Positions 1-5,387 of a stretch of 5,387 bases of DNA are shown one piece after another. The stretch is from contig JAEENF010000261.1 in the NCBI GenBank assembly GCA_016283605.1, forward strand, positions 1 through 5,387, written 5' to 3'. Source of the DNA: Prevotella sp. GTDB lineage: Bacteria > Bacteroidota > Bacteroidia > Bacteroidales > Bacteroidaceae. The first letter of the stretch is position 1, and every line of letters begins with the position of its first letter. Both the position numbers and the translations under genes were made by a program. Under the pieces are notes generated by a model. That model saw nothing but the letters and a program-made list of their open reading frames with translations, ran no database searches and was not told the DNA's origin.

Positions 1-372
1 TGCGTGAATGAGCTTAGCCAGCAGAAGTGCAAGAACAAGGAGATGCTGAAGACACTGGTGATTCTTATTGCGCCGTTTGCACCACATATCGCAGAGGAAC
101 TCTGGGAGATGCTGGGTGAGCAGGGTAGTGTCTGCGATTCCCAGTGGCCCAAGTGGGATGAGCAGTATCTCGTGGAGAGTCAGGTGAAACTGGGTATCGC
201 TTTCAATGGTAAGGCCCGTTTCGAGATGCAGTTCGCTGCTGATGCTGACAATAAGACCATCGAGGAAGCTGTACTCTCAGACGAACGTGCCCAGAAGTAC
301 CTCGAAGGCTTCCAGGTAGCAAAGGTTATCATCGTCCCTAAGCGTATGGTGAACATTGTACTGAAGAAATAA
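1..372 (+). CDS. leuS: Leucyl-tRNA synthetase, C-terminal fragment (5' end outside window)
   Basis: This is the last 123 codons of leucyl-tRNA synthetase, the cytosolic class I enzyme that charges tRNA-Leu. The frame is open from base 1, so the catalytic and editing domains lie upstream of the window. The fragment covers the end of the helical anticodon-binding domain and the small C-terminal domain. The family signature APFAPHIAEELW is at fragment residues 24-35. A VKLGIAFNGKARF segment at 62-74 corresponds to the usual V-x-V-NGK-x-R strand, and the chain ends in a VIIVPKRMVNIVLKK tail like the VPG+lVNiVv ending of other LeuRS proteins. A GTG at base 4 is in frame, but it is an internal valine codon and not a start. 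The stop TAA (370-372) shares its last base with the ATG of the next gene, so the two are probably co-transcribed and translationally coupled. Confidence 0.95.
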   Translation, partial: CVNELSQQKCKNKEMLKTLVILIAPFAPHIAEELWEMLGEQGSVCDSQWPKWDEQYLVESQVKLGIAFNGKARFEMQFAADADNKTIEEAVLSDERAQKYLEGFQVAKVIIVPKRMVNIVLKK

Positions 373-1325
373 TGACAGTAGATCATCAAATGATTTTGAG
401 GGAGGTACGCGACTACTTCGCCATCGTTCTTGGACTGGTGATGTACGCCATTGCCTTCACTGTGTTCCTGATGCCTTATCAGATTGTGTCTGGTGGCGTG
501 ACTGGTCTTTCGGCCATCATCTACTACGCCACTGGATTCCATCTGGAAAACACCTATATCATCATCAACGGCATCCTGCTGATTGTTGCCTTGAAGATAT
601 TAGGCCTGAAGTTCATGATGAAGACCATCTTCGCCATCTTCATGCTTTACTTCCTTCTGATGTTCGCACAAGCCATCATGCCGACACAGCCTAATGGACT
701 GCCCATCAAGGTGTTGGGCGAAGGACAGGACTTCATGTCGATGATTATCGGAAGTGTGATTACAGGTATCGCCCTGGCGACGGTATTCCTGAATAATGGT
801 TCAACAGGAGGTACGGATATCATTGCAGCCTCCATCAACAAGTATCACAACATCTCGTTGGGTTCTGTGTTGATTACTGTCGACTTCTGCATCATCGGCT
901 CCTGTATGTTCTTCCCTCAGTTTGGTGACTACATCGAGCGAGCCCATAAGGTGATGTTCGGCCTCTGTGTGATGGCTATTGAGAACTTTGTACTCGACTA
1001 TGTGATGAATGCCCGTCGTGAGTCTGTGCAGTTCATGATCTTCACGAAGAAATGGCAGGAAATTGCCAATGCGATAGGTACAGAGATGAATCACGGTGTG
1101 ACGATTCTTGATGGACACGGTTGGTACACAGGCCAGGAAATCAAGGTGCTCTGTATCCTCGCCAAGAAGCGTGAGAGTACTTATATCTTCCGTCTTATCA
1201 AGATGATCGACCCTCAGGCCTTTGTCTCGCAGAGTGCCGTCATTGGTGTCTATGGTGAGGGCTTCGACGAGATGAAAGTCAAAGTCAAACAAAATAAAAA
1301 TAAAAACGACAACCCAGACAACTAA
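372..1325 (+). CDS. YitT family membrane protein (DUF161 repeats plus C-terminal DUF2179)
   Basis: This is a 317-residue inner-membrane protein of the YitT family; the molecular function of most members is unknown. About six to seven hydrophobic segments are visible, near residues 15-36, 40-54, 60-78, 82-103, 121-142, 163-181 and 193-211. Two glycine-rich motifs, GGVTGLSAII (41-50) and GGTDIIAASI (146-155), are the paired signatures of the duplicated DUF161 half. A soluble DUF2179 domain follows at about 218-299, with the typical GVTILDGHGWYTGQE (242-256) and IDPQAFVSQS...GEGF (279-298) blocks. The ATG at 372 overlaps the leuS stop; a second in-frame ATG at 390 (Met7) is an alternative start. 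Residues 303-317 are a charged, low-complexity tail (KVKVKQNKNKNDNPDN) past the domain end, encoded by one arm of the 1306-1379 inverted repeat. The family call is firm; a transport or regulatory role is not shown by the sequence. Confidence 0.92.
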   Translation: MTVDHQMILREVRDYFAIVLGLVMYAIAFTVFLMPYQIVSGGVTGLSAIIYYATGFHLENTYIIINGILLIVALKILGLKFMMKTIFAIFMLYFLLMFAQAIMPTQPNGLPIKVLGEGQDFMSMIIGSVITGIALATVFLNNGSTGGTDIIAASINKYHNISLGSVLITVDFCIIGSCMFFPQFGDYIERAHKVMFGLCVMAIENFVLDYVMNARRESVQFMIFTKKWQEIANAIGTEMNHGVTILDGHGWYTGQEIKVLCILAKKRESTYIFRLIKMIDPQAFVSQSAVIGVYGEGFDEMKVKVKQNKNKNDNPDN

Positions 1326-1379
1326 AACAACATTCGGCCTTGGCCGATAAAAAGTTGTCAAAGTTGTCTAAGTTGTCGT
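1306..1379 (+). repeat. Long imperfect hairpin with 9-bp-periodic arms, between the yitT-like gene and rdgB
   Basis: Bases 1306-1322 and 1363-1379 are inverted copies pairing at 15 of 17 positions; the two mismatches are adjacent in the middle. After a symmetric 4x4 internal loop, 1327-1331 pairs with 1354-1358 (ACAAC/GTTGT), and the apex holds the palindrome TCGGCCTTGGCCGA (1334-1347). Each arm has three units nine bases apart: GACAAC at 1308 and 1317 and AACAAC at 1326 on the left, GTTGTC at 1354, 1363 and 1372 on the right. The left arm encodes the last residues of the YitT-family protein, whose TAA stop (1323-1325) lies just inside the stem. No U-run follows the stem on the + strand, so a classical intrinsic terminator is not supported. 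Roles in RNA processing, 3'-end protection or attenuation are possible but unproven. Confidence 0.85.
1351..1377 (+). repeat. Tandem 9-bp repeat, three copies
   Basis: There are three contiguous nonamers: AAAGTTGTC, AAAGTTGTC and TAAGTTGTC. They form the right-hand arm of the larger hairpin. A related partial unit, TTGTCGTTT, follows at 1392-1400, just before the rdgB start. Confidence 0.9.
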
Positions 1380-1402
1380 AAACAAAAATTATTGTCGTTT
1401 AA

Positions 1403-2036
1403 ATGAAGATCGTCTTTGCAACAAACAATGAGCATAAACTCTCTGAGATCCGCAGTATTCTTGGCGATAGTTTTGAAGTGCTCTCGCTGAAGGATATCGG
1501 CTGCGATGTGGACATCCCTGAGACAGGCAAGACGCTTGAGGAGAATGCCCTTCAGAAGGCACAATATGTCTACGATCACTATCATATCGACTGCTTTGCC
1601 GATGATACAGGCCTTGAGGTTGATGCCCTCGATGGTGCCCCAGGCGTCTATTCAGCCAGATATGCCAGTATGGCTGTTGACGCTGACCACGCTCAAGCTA
1701 TCAGCCACGATTCTGAAGCCAATATGGCCCGTCTGCTGAAAGAATTAGGAGAAAATAACAATCGCAAGGCAAGATTTCGCACCGTTATTGCGTTAATACA
1801 GAAGAAGGATGTCTGTCCTTGTGGCTGTACGAGCATCAAGGAAATCCACAAGTTCGAGGGAATCGTAGAAGGTGAAATCATCCGAGAGCGTAGGGGAGGA
1901 GAGGGCTTCGGCTATGACCCCATCTTCCAACCTGATGGCTACGACAAGACCTTCGCAGAACTGGGTATGGACATCAAGAACCATATCAGCCATCGTGCAA
2001 GAGCTACACAAAAGTTGGCAGAGTACCTTTTAAAGA

Positions 2037-2041
<5 letters not shown>
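1403..2041 (+). CDS. rdgB: Non-canonical purine NTP pyrophosphatase, RdgB/HAM1 family
   Basis: This 212-residue cytosolic enzyme belongs to the Ham1/RdgB family. Family members hydrolyse dITP/ITP, XTP and dHAPTP to the monophosphate and pyrophosphate, keeping deaminated purines out of DNA and RNA. The ATG start gives the expected N-terminus with the substrate-binding loop (TNNEHKL, 7-13). Other family blocks are FADDTGLEVDALDGAPGVYS (65-84), containing the conserved acidic pair D67/D68 needed for metal-dependent catalysis; GGEGFGYDPIF (165-175); and the base-recognition SHRARA motif (196-201). It is slightly longer than the roughly 195-200 residues usual for the family. Part of the excess is a loop at about 136-148 with a Cys-Pro-Cys-Gly-Cys cluster (C138, C140, C142). 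The start lies 23 bases after the upstream hairpin in an A/T-rich leader without a Shine-Dalgarno sequence. The TGA stop lies within the left arm of the next inverted repeat. Confidence 0.96.
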
Positions 2042-3961
<1,920 letters not shown>

Positions 3962-3986
<25 letters not shown>

Positions 3987-5383
3987 GTATCATCATACCT
4001 GTTCTCTTAACACCTATACTGCTTTATGCCGTATTACAGATTCTGCCCACACACGATGACTGGGCATCGATGACAACGCCTGACTTCAGGCCATTCTTTA
4101 TTAAAGAACGTTTTCTGTTCTATGGTTATCACTGGCGTCCTTTCGACTCCATGATAGGTTATGTGGCTGGACGCAATCCACAACTCCTCTTCCCTACGTT
4201 CAATCACTTGTTGGTCGTTGCAGGCCATCTGCTGTGTACAATAACGCTCTTTAGACTGTTGTCTGAACTGCGATTCAGCCTGTTTTCAAAGAACATCACC
4301 ACGATTTGCTTCTTTGTCTTACCAGCAACGATGGCTACTGTTTTAGCTGTCGACAGTCAGAATCAAGTTTTTGCCTTAACCTGCGACATGATAGCCTTTC
4401 TCTGCTACATCAAACTTCATCGAGCCAGATATCTGGTGTGGATCCTGCTGATCTTCCTCGCTACGCTGTTCAAGGAAAACGGACTGATGTGGGCATTGAT
4501 CTGTCCTATCCTCGCTTTTGGCTTCGACTTCATAGATCAGAAGACACTGAAGAAAGACCTGCTGATAGCTGTAGGCATCATGGTGTGCTATATGCTGGTT
4601 ATCGTCATCACGCCAAAAGATATCGTCATCCATCCTGACTATGAGCCAGGTGTGATGAAGGTGATAGGTAATGTGGTGAAATTCCTGTTTACAACGTTTG
4701 TGACCGTCGACTATGTCTATCTATTACATGCACCAAGCCGACAACTTCTATGGGCTGTGTTGAGTCTGCTGCTGACGCTGCCTTTCCTTTACCTGATATG
4801 GGTCAGAAACTGGCGGAAGATGATCAATAAGAAGATACTGTGTACATTGATTTGTTTGGTCATCGCCGTAGGCCCTCATCTCTTGACTGTTTTCAGTATG
4901 ATGCACACTTATGCCGGATTGTCGTTATTGGCGATAATCATAGCTTATGGTATTGACCTCTGCAAGCCACAAACCAAAAAGACAGTCATCGCCTTTATCG
5001 TCTTTCTGACAGCCTCTCTGGCCATCGATGCTCATCTTATCAACGAATCCATAAAGTCGGGCTTAGTCGGCCAGAAAATGGCCAAAGAAGCCATCCAGAA
5101 GACTGGTCATCCCGTTAAGTCAGCCTATGTGATTATCATCGAGGATGACTATCCTAAACTCTCCTCCTTTTGTGTCATTCCCGTCGATGCTTTCGGCTGG
5201 GGTATAGCCGCCCAGTATGAGACCAATTACCAATGGCCGAAGGAAATACAAGACACTACTATAGAACGCTCTGCAGACGCGATGAAAAGAGCCTGTCAGA
5301 TGGCTAAGACGTCGAACTGTGAAAGTGTATGGATTGTAGACCATCAGGACATCACAGTCATCAATAACCTGAATCATCCTTGA
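3962..5383 (+). CDS. Polytopic membrane protein with GT-C glycosyltransferase features
   Basis: This is a 473-residue integral membrane protein with roughly eleven to twelve hydrophobic segments between residues 8 and 357, followed by a soluble C-terminal region of about 115 residues. GT-C features include an acidic motif in the first extracytoplasmic loop (PTHDDWAS, 29-36; D32/D33 are candidate catalytic or metal-binding residues), a YHWRPFDSM block (56-64), an NHLLVVAGHLL helix start (81-91) and FKENGLMW (170-177), which resembles the K-E-x-G motif of PMT/TMTC-like enzymes. GT-C enzymes move sugars from polyprenyl phosphate donors on the periplasmic side of the inner membrane. I do not recognise a named family, and donor and acceptor are unknown. 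ATG 3962 lies inside the end of the PorZ-like gene (25-bp overlap); the next in-frame Met is residue 37, after the first membrane segment and the acidic motif, so 3962 is preferred. The overlap suggests translational coupling. An O-antigen ligase-like or other polytopic protein remains possible. Confidence 0.75.
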
Positions 5384-5384
5384 T

Positions 5385-5387
5385 ATG
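5385..5387 (+). other. Possible start codon of a further + strand gene, cut by the window edge
   Basis: The window ends in ATG one base after the TGA stop of the GT-C-like gene (TGATATG). Given the tight packing upstream, this is a plausible start of the next operon gene, but no coding sequence is visible to confirm it. Confidence 0.35.

Noticed and set aside
1334..1347. GC palindrome TCGGCCTTGGCCGA as a rho-independent terminator
   Set aside because: On the + strand it is followed by ATAAAAAG, not a U-run, and the stem is only about 5 bp. On the minus strand there is no gene it could terminate. It is better read as the tip of the larger hairpin.
801..1361. 186-codon open frame on the minus strand opposite the YitT-family gene
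   Set aside because: It lies antisense to a clearly coding frame with intact family motifs and has no recognisable domain; it is a shadow of the + strand codon pattern.
1326..1402. Promoter for rdgB in the yitT-rdgB gap
   Set aside because: No convincing Bacteroidota-type TAnnTTTG (-7) with an upstream TTTG at suitable spacing was found; TAAGTTGT is only a weak resemblance within the repeat.

Overview
The window looks like a chromosomal stretch from a Bacteroidales bacterium, most likely Prevotella or a close relative. The evidence is moderate GC content, no clear Shine-Dalgarno sequences, A/T-rich leaders before starts, a PorZ-like protein with a type IX secretion (T9SS) type A C-terminal domain, and short tandem repeats between genes. 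The genus is inferred from gene content and sequence style, not from a database match.

All genes are on the + strand and tightly packed, which suggests one operon. In order they are: the 3' end of leuS (leucyl-tRNA synthetase); a YitT/DUF2179 membrane protein whose ATG overlaps the leuS stop (TAATG); a 77-bp gap filled by a long hairpin; an RdgB/HAM1 house-cleaning NTP pyrophosphatase; a 10-bp gap inside a second long hairpin; a 644-residue PorZ-like surface beta-propeller protein; and a 473-residue polytopic membrane protein with GT-C glycosyltransferase features, overlapping the PorZ-like gene by 25 bp. An ATG 1 bp after that last stop probably starts another gene outside the window. There is no mobile element, RNA gene or CRISPR array, and no gene-free stretch longer than 300 bp.

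The first three genes look like housekeeping functions. The last two may be linked functionally. PorZ in Porphyromonas gingivalis is part of the T9SS attachment complex and binds anionic LPS, and a GT-C enzyme would act on lipid-linked sugars at the cytoplasmic membrane. That link is inference.

The most unusual signal is in the two junctions around rdgB. Each holds an inverted repeat whose arms are themselves short tandem repeats: three 9-bp units per arm at 1306-1379, and three against four 7-bp units at 2037-2144. Each straddles the end of the upstream gene. The second also contains the start codon of the PorZ-like gene, apparently created by a single variant base in a repeat unit, and encodes the hydrophobic core of its signal peptide. 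A change in heptamer copy number would shift the reading frame.
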